Shown here: in pieces, positions 1 to 5,135 of the stretch
Layout of the letters: every line of letters begins with the position of its first letter
Numbering within the stretch: position 1 is the first letter of the stretch
NCBI GenBank assembly: GCA_902797925.1
Contig: CADBUT010000026.1
Span: 1 to 5,395, forward strand
Reading direction: 5' to 3'
Length of the DNA stretch: 5,395 nucleotides
Origin: an uncultured Spirochaetaceae bacterium
GTDB lineage: Bacteria; Spirochaetota; Spirochaetia; Treponematales; Treponemataceae
Position numbers and translations under genes: made by a program
The notes under the pieces: model-generated
Database searches by the model: none
The model's input: only the letters and a program-made list of their open reading frames with translations
Told to the model about the DNA's origin: nothing

Positions 1-1
1 A

Positions 2-1690
2 ATACTCGGCGGAACAAACATTCAGGCAACAACAAACGAAAAGCTTTTTCAGAACGTTGCCGGAAATGTTTATTCGTTTTTGCTCGACGAACATCAGAAC
101 ATCATAGCTTTTTCTGAAGACATAGACGGCAAAGACAAGCTGCTTGCTTATCTGAAGACGGCAAATATCAGTGACGGCATAAAGCAGGTATTCAAAATAT
201 GCAAGGAAAATTATTTTGCATATTTTGATAATATTTCGCAAAACAAATGGCAGCTTGTTTCGGTGATTCCGGAACGGAAAGCTTTTGAGCGTTATTCCAA
301 ACTGAATTTATGGATTATTTTTGCTTCTCTCGCCAATTTCCTTGCTTTTTCAATACTCATTATGGTTATGGTGCTGATTTATACGACGCATCTCAATCAG
401 CTTAAGGCTTATGCTTTTTCAGACCCTGTAACGCAGGGCATAAGCTACCAGAAATTTCTTGATGATGCTGAAAAATACATCAACTATCATAAGTCAGACG
501 CGCTGCTTGCTGTTTGCCTTGACATCAACGATTTCCGCATCTTCAATGATTTGTACGGCTTTGACGAAGGTAACAATCTGCTTAAGCTTGTTTACAAAAT
601 GCTCGGAAGCTATATTCCTTCAGGGCTTGTGTGCCGTGCAACTACAGACACCTTCTATATAATCACTGATTTTGTGGGTACAGAAGACGAGCTGCTTACA
701 AGGCGCGATATTTTTACAGATTCTTTCAATGCGATGCTCGAAAAGAACAAAAAGCCGTATCACATAACCTTTACGGTGGGCTTCTACCGTCTGGAAGAAA
801 GCAAGATGAAAGTTACCGCGATATTTGAAAGGGCTAATCATGTTCATAATTGCGCCAAAAAAGAGGGTATGCCAAGCTACTTCTATCAGGAAAATTTGAG
901 ACAGAGCGCAATCAGACAAAAAATGATAGAGAACACGATGCACGAGGCGTTTGAGAACCTTGAATTCCAGATGCATCTACAGCCGAAATATGAGCTTGTT
1001 TCAAAGAGACTTGTCGGTGCAGAAGCTCTTGTAAGATGGGAAAACACAGGCGCTGACCACAGATATCCGGACGAATTTATCCCTGTATTTGAGAAAACCG
1101 GCTTTATTGTACAGCTTGACCTATACATGATGGAATGTACGTGCCAGCTTCTGCGTCACTGGATTGATTTTGGCATTGAACCTGTACCTATTTCTGTAAA
1201 CCAGTCGAAGCTGCTGCTGCTCAACCCGATTTATTTCAACGTAATAACGACGACAATTGAAAAGTACAATCTGCCGCCTGAATTAATCGAAGTTGAGATT
1301 ACAGAAACAATTATGTATGACAATGCTGCCGTGCTTAACACCCTTATCGCAAATCTGCACGAATACGGTATAAGAGTTGCGATTGACGATTTTGGTTCAG
1401 GCTATTCTTCTCTGGTTTTGCTGCGCGACATTAAGGCAGACGTGCTCAAAATAGACAAAGCTTTTGTTTATAAAGCTGAAAAAGATTTAATCGGCAAAAA
1501 GATACTTTCTTCGATTATTCAGCTTGCGGACACGCTTAATATGCAGATTCTTGCAGAAGGCGTTGAAACTGAAAGCCAGCTTAATATGCTTACAAATTTG
1601 GGCTGCCACGAAGTTCAGGGCTTCCTTTTAGGGCGGCCTGTACCGGCACAGGCATTTGCTCAAGAATTCCGCAATGGTAAAGCTGATTAA
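2..1690 (+). CDS. Membrane-bound c-di-GMP phosphodiesterase: sensor end, TM helix, degenerate GGDEF, intact EAL (5' truncated by window)
   Basis: The frame is open from base 2 to the TAA at 1688-1690 (562 visible residues), so the true start lies upstream; the TTG at 80 has no ribosome site and is not credible. Residues 1-102 look like the end of a periplasmic Cache-type sensor, with the typical closing pattern W-x-L-V-S-V-I-P just before the membrane. One helix follows (about 103-127). A GGDEF-like domain (about 140-290) keeps D-P-V-T and F-N-D-L-Y-G but reads T-T-D-T-F at the signature (214-218) and has no RxxD inhibitory site at the usual spacing, so it should not make c-di-GMP. The EAL domain (about 305-555) retains E341-A-L, N400 in S-V-N-Q-S, E-I-T-E, D462-D463-F-G, K483-I-D and E522 in A-E-G-V-E-T. 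By family knowledge this set supports Mg-dependent hydrolysis of c-di-GMP to pGpG. I infer an active phosphodiesterase gated by an external signal; the ligand is unknown. Confidence 0.93.
   Translation: MLGGTNIQATTNEKLFQNVAGNVYSFLLDEHQNIIAFSEDIDGKDKLLAYLKTANISDGIKQVFKICKENYFAYFDNISQNKWQLVSVIPERKAFERYSKLNLWIIFASLANFLAFSILIMVMVLIYTTHLNQLKAYAFSDPVTQGISYQKFLDDAEKYINYHKSDALLAVCLDINDFRIFNDLYGFDEGNNLLKLVYKMLGSYIPSGLVCRATTDTFYIITDFVGTEDELLTRRDIFTDSFNAMLEKNKKPYHITFTVGFYRLEESKMKVTAIFERANHVHNCAKKEGMPSYFYQENLRQSAIRQKMIENTMHEAFENLEFQMHLQPKYELVSKRLVGAEALVRWENTGADHRYPDEFIPVFEKTGFIVQLDLYMMECTCQLLRHWIDFGIEPVPISVNQSKLLLLNPIYFNVITTTIEKYNLPPELIEVEITETIMYDNAAVLNTLIANLHEYGIRVAIDDFGSGYSSLVLLRDIKADVLKIDKAFVYKAEKDLIGKKILSSIIQLADTLNMQILAEGVETESQLNMLTNLGCHEVQGFLLGRPVPAQAFAQEFRNGKAD
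641..655 (+). other. Degenerate GGDEF signature (T-T-D-T-F)
   Basis: The five codons at the position of the diguanylate cyclase active-site loop encode T-T-D-T-F. Both glycines and the catalytic Glu are replaced; the Asp and Phe remain. The upstream metal-binding stretch is also altered, reading D-I-N-D-F where D-I-D-x-F is usual. In GGDEF-EAL proteins such domains commonly act as regulatory (for example GTP-binding) modules for the EAL domain; that role is inference here. Confidence 0.85.
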
Positions 1691-1715
1691 CAGCTTTGCC
1701 ATAAACAGCTGTTAA
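1687..1715 (+). repeat. Perfect 9-bp inverted repeat overlapping the stop codon of the EAL gene
   Basis: TTAACAGCT (1687-1695) is matched exactly by AGCTGTTAA (1707-1715) around an 11-nt loop, and the stem contains the TAA stop. No T-run follows, so it is not a standard intrinsic terminator by itself. It could protect the mRNA 3' end or reinforce the terminator just downstream. Confidence 0.55.
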
Positions 1716-1727
1716 ATCTTCCGCGTG

Positions 1728-1773
1728 AAAAAAAAGGCTGCGCTGATGTTCATCGCATCAGAGCAGCCTTTTT
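1728..1773. terminator. Bidirectional intrinsic terminator between convergent genes
   Basis: GGCTGC (1736-1741) pairs with GCAGCC (1763-1768), and after a G/A mismatch CTGATG (1743-1748) pairs with CATCAG (1756-1761), leaving a 7-nt loop. Five T follow on the + strand (1769-1773). Eight A precede the stem (1728-1735) and read as eight U for leftward transcription. It lies 37 nt after the stop of the EAL gene and 17 nt after the stop of the leftward acyl-CoA synthetase, so it fits as a shared terminator. Confidence 0.9.
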
Positions 1774-1790
1774 AGCTTATGAAAAACGCT

Positions 1791-3524
1791 TTACTTATTG
1801 TACTTGCGCTTAACTTTTTGTGTCGTTGTCATTTCGAGCGGCTCGTCAAGAATGGTTATCTTAGAAATGCGCGCGTAAGGCTGCAAGGTCTTGTTGACCT
1901 TTTCAACAATGTCAGAAATTGCATTGTAGATTGCATCCTGTGCTGCTGCATCGCCTCTCTGAACGCCAAGCTTTTTAAGAAGCTCGTCGGCCGGGTAAAT
2001 CTGCGCTTCAATTTCTTCTGATTTTGAACCGGCTTCTTTTTCGTAGCCAACAACCGTAATCTGGTTGATGTCGTTGAAGTAAAGCTGGAACGCATTTTCG
2101 ATTTCTTCAGGATAAACGTTCTTGCCGCCGGCAGTAACTATAAGGTTTTTCGCCCTTCCGCAAAGATAAAGATAATGCTCGCTGTCCATCCAGCCTAAGT
2201 CGCCGGTCTTCAAGAAGCCGTCTTCAGTAAACATTGCGGCGGTTTCTTCCGGCATGTTGTAGTAGCCCTGCATAACCATCGGGCCTTTAACAGCTACTTC
2301 GCCAATGCCTTTTTCGTCCTGGTCGATAATTTTCATTTCCATGTGAGGTGAAAAATCGCGGCCGACGCTTTCAATCTTGAAATGCTCTTTCGGATTGAGC
2401 GCAATAATCGGAGACGTTTCTGTAAGGCCGTAACCCTGAATAAAGTCTATGCCGAGTTCCTGATAAGTCTTGAATACGCTTGCTGCAAGCGGGCCGCCAC
2501 CACAGATTGCCACGCGCAAAGTGCTTATGCTTGCTTTTTCAAGCACGGCCTTGAAAAGCTTTTTGCCAGGGTTTTTGCCGGTAATTTTCTTGATGATGTA
2601 TGAAAGCCCCATAAGGCATTTCATAAGGCCGTATACGACAACGCCTTTTGCGCGTATGCCTTTCATTATACCGGCAAGAAGCTTGTTGAAAAGAAGAGGA
2701 ACGCCAAGAATAAGCGTAATCTTTCCTTCGCGGAGTTCTTTCAACATGCGGGAAACGGCCATTGTCTTGCCGAAGACAATTTCTGCACCGACAGAAAGCG
2801 GGTTGATGAAGGCGGCCTGCATTGTGTAAGCGTGATGAATCGGCAGAAGCGCGTAGAATACGTCAGTTTCAAGAATCAGCAGGTTTGTCTGCGCAATAAA
2901 GCAGTCTGCCGTAAGATTTTTGTGCGAAAGCATTACGCCTTTCGGATTGCCGGTTGTGCCCGAAGTAAAAAGCAAGGCCGCCGTGTCGTTTTCGGCTGCC
3001 GGTTCAGGCGTAAAGGCAGAATCTGTTTTAAGGTTGAAAACATAGGTTTCTGGAATTTTCGGTGTAAGCGAATAGATTTTTGCACCGCAAGGATTTTCTG
3101 AAAAGTATTTGTACTTTTCTTCGTCTACGAAAAACAGCTTTGGCTTTGCCGTATTAAGAAGGTTTACAACTTCTTTTTCATGCAAAGCATAATCTATTGG
3201 AACGATGATTGCGCCGACAAAACCGGCTGCCAAATATACAACGCCCCATTCCGGCGAATTTTTGCCTGAAACAGCGATGCAGTCACCTTTCTTGATGCCT
3301 GCGCTGCAAAGCCATTGCACAAGCTGCTGGATTTTTTCCATGACCTGGGCATAAGTATAAGTTCTTCTGTCCGGGTCAAAGTCTGTAAAACATGGTCTTT
3401 CAGCAAAACGCTCAGCACTTATTGTAATAAGTTCGGCAAGTGTCGGCCACTCGCCTTTAAAGATTTTTCCGCGCCATGGCTCAATTGCTGCCCAAGGCAG
3501 CGGACGTTTTTGTATTTTGCTCAT
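1791..3524 (-). CDS. Long-chain-type acyl-CoA synthetase (AMP-forming, ANL superfamily)
   Basis: This complete 577-residue protein should activate a carboxylic acid, probably a long- or medium-chain fatty acid, to an acyl-AMP and then to acyl-CoA, using ATP and CoA. The adenylation motifs appear in order: the phosphate loop F-T-S-G-T-T-G-N-P-K-G (about 186-196), L-P-I-H-H-A-Y (228-233 region), G-Y-G-L-T-E-T-S-P (364-372), T-G-D (440-442), the hinge G-R-A-K-N-L-I-V-T-A-G-G-K-N-V-Y-P-E-E-I-E (456-476) and the C-terminal lysine K570 in T-T-T-Q-K-V-K-R. The basic, hydrophobic insert at about 293-330 is typical of the long-chain subgroup and may favour membrane association. The ATG at 3524-3522 is preceded by AAGGA six nt upstream. 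No signal peptide is seen, so it is cytoplasmic. It is transcribed alone, divergently from the NlpC/P60 unit, and ends at a shared terminator. Chain-length preference cannot be read from the sequence; use in uptake of host or dietary fatty acids for phospholipids is plausible but inferred. Confidence 0.95.
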   Translation of the reverse strand: MSKIQKRPLPWAAIEPWRGKIFKGEWPTLAELITISAERFAERPCFTDFDPDRRTYTYAQVMEKIQQLVQWLCSAGIKKGDCIAVSGKNSPEWGVVYLAAGFVGAIIVPIDYALHEKEVVNLLNTAKPKLFFVDEEKYKYFSENPCGAKIYSLTPKIPETYVFNLKTDSAFTPEPAAENDTAALLFTSGTTGNPKGVMLSHKNLTADCFIAQTNLLILETDVFYALLPIHHAYTMQAAFINPLSVGAEIVFGKTMAVSRMLKELREGKITLILGVPLLFNKLLAGIMKGIRAKGVVVYGLMKCLMGLSYIIKKITGKNPGKKLFKAVLEKASISTLRVAICGGGPLAASVFKTYQELGIDFIQGYGLTETSPIIALNPKEHFKIESVGRDFSPHMEMKIIDQDEKGIGEVAVKGPMVMQGYYNMPEETAAMFTEDGFLKTGDLGWMDSEHYLYLCGRAKNLIVTAGGKNVYPEEIENAFQLYFNDINQITVVGYEKEAGSKSEEIEAQIYPADELLKKLGVQRGDAAAQDAIYNAISDIVEKVNKTLQPYARISKITILDEPLEMTTTQKVKRKYNK

Positions 3525-3530
3525 GATAAA

Positions 3531-3535
3531 TCCTT
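3531..3535 (-). promoter_or_regulatory. Ribosome binding site of the acyl-CoA synthetase gene
   Basis: Read leftward, AAGGA is followed by a six-nt spacer (TTTATC) and ATG. It lies in an A-rich stretch and fixes the start at 3524. Confidence 0.7.
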
Positions 3536-3572
3536 TTTTTGCAGAGAATTCCGCATTTATATCGACACATAA

Positions 3573-3601
3573 ATGATAGTTCAGGTTGCAGAAAAAAGCA
3601 A
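3573..3601 (-). promoter_or_regulatory. Candidate sigma-70-type promoter for the acyl-CoA synthetase gene
   Basis: On the - strand TTGCTT (3601-3596) and TATCAT (3578-3573) are separated by exactly 17 nt. The -10 matches the consensus at five of six positions; the -35 keeps only TTG. Transcription would begin near 3566, giving a leader of roughly 40 nt. A perfect leftward TATAAT also exists at 3704-3699, but it has no good -35. Confidence 0.45.
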
Positions 3602-3685
3602 AAAATTGAATAAAAAAGTATTTTGCTGTTTTTTTACTTGTGAGGTATGTGAAATTTGCATATGTGCCGATACTAAAAAGGGTTT

Positions 3686-3714
3686 TTGTAAATATTGAAT
3701 TATAGAGCTATAAT
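3686..3714 (+). promoter_or_regulatory. Candidate strong sigma-70-type promoter for the NlpC/P60 - lipoprotein unit
   Basis: TTGTAA (3686-3691) and a perfect TATAAT (3709-3714) are spaced by 17 nt. The predicted start of transcription is near 3720-3722, which leaves a leader of about 160 nt before the NlpC/P60 start codon. Confidence 0.7.
3699..3714. repeat. Perfect 16-bp palindrome over the -10 box (operator candidate)
   Basis: ATTATAG (3699-3705) and CTATAAT (3708-3714) are exact inverted copies around the two-base centre AG. The right arm contains the rightward -10 hexamer; the left arm contains a TATAAT on the opposite strand. This could be a repressor site or simply a two-way -10 element. 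No known operator consensus is claimed. Confidence 0.45.
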
Positions 3715-3720
3715 AGACGT

Positions 3721-3883
3721 GTGCGGAAACTATCGAGTTTGCGGACAGGTCTGATAACTCAATATTTATTGAGAATCTGTTTGTGTAAGGGCTTTCTATG
3801 TCATGGACGACTTTCATTGATTCACTTTATGTGAACAAAAAAGCTTGTTATGCAAAAAATTGGTATTTCATGGAGGAAAGACA
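3721..3883 (+). promoter_or_regulatory. Long 5' leader of the NlpC/P60 transcript with small hairpins
   Basis: The leader contains a hairpin AAACT-ATCG-AGTTT (3727-3740) flanked by direct copies of TGCGGA (3722-3727 and 3740-3745). A second hairpin pairs CTCAAT (3758-3763) with ATTGAG (3768-3773), and ACAG/CTGT segments outside it could extend the stem. Downstream lies a small ORF (3798-3887). I could not match this to a known riboswitch class. The features may be regulatory or incidental in A/T-rich DNA. Confidence 0.35.
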
Positions 3884-3887
3884 ATGA
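3798..3887 (+). CDS. Possible 29-residue upstream ORF coupled to the NlpC/P60 gene
   Basis: An ATG at 3798 is preceded by AAGGG (3787-3791) with a six-nt spacer, and the frame stays open for 29 codons to the TGA at 3885-3887. That TGA overlaps the NlpC/P60 ATG (3884-3886) as ATGA, the classic arrangement for translational coupling. The peptide begins M-S-W-T-T-F-I-D-S-L-Y and is rich in aromatic residues (two Trp, three Phe, three Tyr), with no signal peptide or recognisable domain. An open frame of this length is not rare by chance, so the case rests on the ribosome site and the ATGA overlap. It could be a leader peptide controlling the downstream gene, a small protein, or fortuitous. Confidence 0.4.
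   Translation: MSWTTFIDSLYVNKKACYAKNWYFMEERQ
3872..3876 (+). promoter_or_regulatory. Ribosome binding site deciding the NlpC/P60 start
   Basis: GGAGG followed by seven nt and ATG at 3884 is the strongest Shine-Dalgarno match in the window. It shows that the start is the ATG at 3884 and not the in-frame TTG at 3845, which would also put 13 extra residues in front of a normal signal peptide. Confidence 0.9.
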
Positions 3888-5134
3888 AAAAACTGCTTGC
3901 ATTGTGTATTTTGATATGCACAATGTTTTCCTTTGTCTGTGCTCAGGAATTGACACCTGAAGAACAGAGAACACTGTTTCTTGAACAATGTAAACAATAC
4001 TTAGGAACACCTTATAAATATGGTGGAATTTCTAAAACTGGAATGGACTGTTCCGGCTTTATCTTTACTTCAGCAAAGCAGTCTTTGGGCATAAAACTGC
4101 CGCGCCGTGCCGAAGACTTGTATAACGCGACAGAACGGCTTGAAAAAGACCAGTTGCAGCCTGGTGATTTTCTGTTTTTCAAGGCAGCAAATACTGTAAA
4201 TCATGCTGCTGTCTATCTTGGTGATGACGAATTTATTCATGCTGCCAGCGACGGCCCGAAAACTGGCGTAATCATCTCAAAAATGAGCGACTCATATTGG
4301 AACACAACTTTTGTAGGCTGCGGTAAATTCCTGCCTGTAGCAACCCATCCGGAGAAGATAGGCAAGGTGTTTCCCCAAAAAGAGGAAGCTGAAGTTGTTC
4401 AGGTTGAAACACCGGTAAAGGCAGAAGTCGAAGAGCTTCCGGTTGCCGTTGCAGTTGTTGAAGAAAAGAAGCCTGTTGAGCCGGAACCTGTTGATGAAGG
4501 CTTTGTTCAGGTTGAAGCAGTTCCGGCTGGAACTGAAAATCAGGGCGAAGTATTTACAGCAATTCCAGTGCCGGGCACAATCAGTGCCGGCCCGTCTGCT
4601 GAAGAAATTGCAGCCCAGAAGCAGAAAGAGCAGCTTGCCGCACAGGAAGCAGCGCTTGCACAGGCTCAAGCTCAGGCTGAAGAACAGGCAAGGGCACTTG
4701 CAGAAGCTCAGGCACAGCTGAAGGCAGCACAAGAAGCCCAGGCTCAGGCTGAAGCTCAGGCCGCCGCTTACGCAAAAGCACAGGCTGACGCGCAGGCTCA
4801 AGCTTATGCACAGGCACAAGCTGAAGCTCAAGCACAGGCACTTGCACAGGCGCAAGCCCAGATGCAGGCAAACCAGGCTGCACAGATTAATGCGCAGAAT
4901 CAGCAGAATTTGGCAATGCAGGAAACAACACAGGCCGCAAAAGAAGCTGCCGCTGCTGCAAGAGAGGCAACTGCTGCCGCCAGAGAAGCTACAGCCGCTG
5001 CACAAGAAGCAAAAGCTGCTGCCAACGAAGCAACTCAAGCAAGCAAAGAAGCTTTGAAAGTTGCAGACACAAGCTACCGTTCAATTCTTTCATTTCCGGA
5101 TGTAACTATTTCGACAGATGGTTTTATATATTAA
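3884..5134 (+). CDS. Secreted NlpC/P60 peptidoglycan peptidase with Ala/Gln-rich coiled-coil tail
   Basis: The protein has 416 residues. Residues 1-20 are a signal peptide (M-K-K, hydrophobic core, cleavage likely after V-C-A); the Cys there does not make a good lipobox. Residues about 28-152 form an NlpC/P60 domain with the catalytic set C56 in D-C-S-G-F, H107 in V-N-H-A-A-V-Y-L-G and H119 in F-I-H-A-A. The family usually cleaves peptide bonds in peptidoglycan stems, such as gamma-D-Glu to diamino acid. Residues about 157-235 are an acidic linker rich in Pro, Val and Glu. Residues about 238-394 are almost all Ala, Gln, Glu, Lys and Arg: first Ala-x alternation with a 12-residue period, then six consecutive heptads. 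A 22-residue tail (D-T-S-Y-R-S ... G-F-I-Y) ends the chain. I infer a periplasmic wall hydrolase whose helical rod spaces or anchors it in the envelope, by analogy with other Ala-rich envelope helices. It sits just upstream of a lipoprotein gene. The exact bond cleaved is not predictable. Confidence 0.93.
   Translation: MKKLLALCILICTMFSFVCAQELTPEEQRTLFLEQCKQYLGTPYKYGGISKTGMDCSGFIFTSAKQSLGIKLPRRAEDLYNATERLEKDQLQPGDFLFFKAANTVNHAAVYLGDDEFIHAASDGPKTGVIISKMSDSYWNTTFVGCGKFLPVATHPEKIGKVFPQKEEAEVVQVETPVKAEVEELPVAVAVVEEKKPVEPEPVDEGFVQVEAVPAGTENQGEVFTAIPVPGTISAGPSAEEIAAQKQKEQLAAQEAALAQAQAQAEEQARALAEAQAQLKAAQEAQAQAEAQAAAYAKAQADAQAQAYAQAQAEAQAQALAQAQAQMQANQAAQINAQNQQNLAMQETTQAAKEAAAAAREATAAAREATAAAQEAKAAANEATQASKEALKVADTSYRSILSFPDVTISTDGFIY
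4766..4873 (+). repeat. Three tandem 36-nt (12-residue) repeats in the NlpC/P60 tail
   Basis: Residues 295-306, 307-318 and 319-330 align as A-[YL]-A-[KQ]-A-Q-A-[DEQ] followed by Gln/Ala. The units start at 4766, 4802 and 4838 and are imperfect in both DNA and protein. A weaker related unit precedes them at residues 283-294. Such repeats can expand or contract by slippage. Confidence 0.75.
4940..5065 (+). repeat. Six consecutive heptads (x-E-A-x-A-A-A type) in the NlpC/P60 tail
   Basis: Residues 353-394 divide without gaps into K-E-A-A-A-A-A, R-E-A-T-A-A-A, R-E-A-T-A-A-A, Q-E-A-K-A-A-A, N-E-A-T-Q-A-S and K-E-A-L-K-V-A. The strict seven-residue period with alanine in the core positions is that of a narrow Ala-type coiled coil; oligomeric state is not predictable by eye. 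Confidence 0.8.
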
Positions 5135-5135
5135 T

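Noticed and set aside
80..82. TTG as start codon of the GGDEF/EAL gene
   Set aside because: The frame is open back to base 2, no ribosome site precedes the TTG, and starting there would cut the sensor domain in the middle.
620..1128. Antisense open frames within the GGDEF/EAL gene
   Set aside because: They lie inside a gene with strong family motifs and show no domain of their own.
3592..3636. A-rich/T-rich inverted repeat as an intrinsic terminator
   Set aside because: The stem (AGCAAAA at 3597-3603 with TTTTGCT at 3621-3627) is almost all A-T and no gene ends nearby; it is better explained as A/T-rich promoter DNA.
3845..3883. TTG at 3845 as an N-terminal extension of the NlpC/P60 protein
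   Set aside because: The GGAGG site and the M-K-K signal peptide start clearly favour the ATG at 3884.
3721..3883. c-di-AMP (ydaO) or c-di-GMP (GEMM) riboswitch ahead of the NlpC/P60 gene
   Set aside because: The conserved core blocks of both classes are not visible; a short GCGGAAAC string alone is not enough.
3581..4010. Leftward open frames in the divergent intergenic region and across the NlpC/P60 start
   Set aside because: No convincing ribosome site, and they overlap promoters and the signal-peptide region; the translations look random.
4292..5038. Long antisense open frame rich in Cys, Ser and Leu opposite the Ala/Gln tail
   Set aside because: It is the complement of Ala/Gln/Glu codons, a known artefact of low-complexity coding sequence; no start signals or plausible protein features.
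4443..5057. Other open frames overlapping the repeat tail on both strands
   Set aside because: Their Lys/Arg/Leu/Pro-rich products follow from frame-shifted Ala/Gln codons and they lack ribosome sites.
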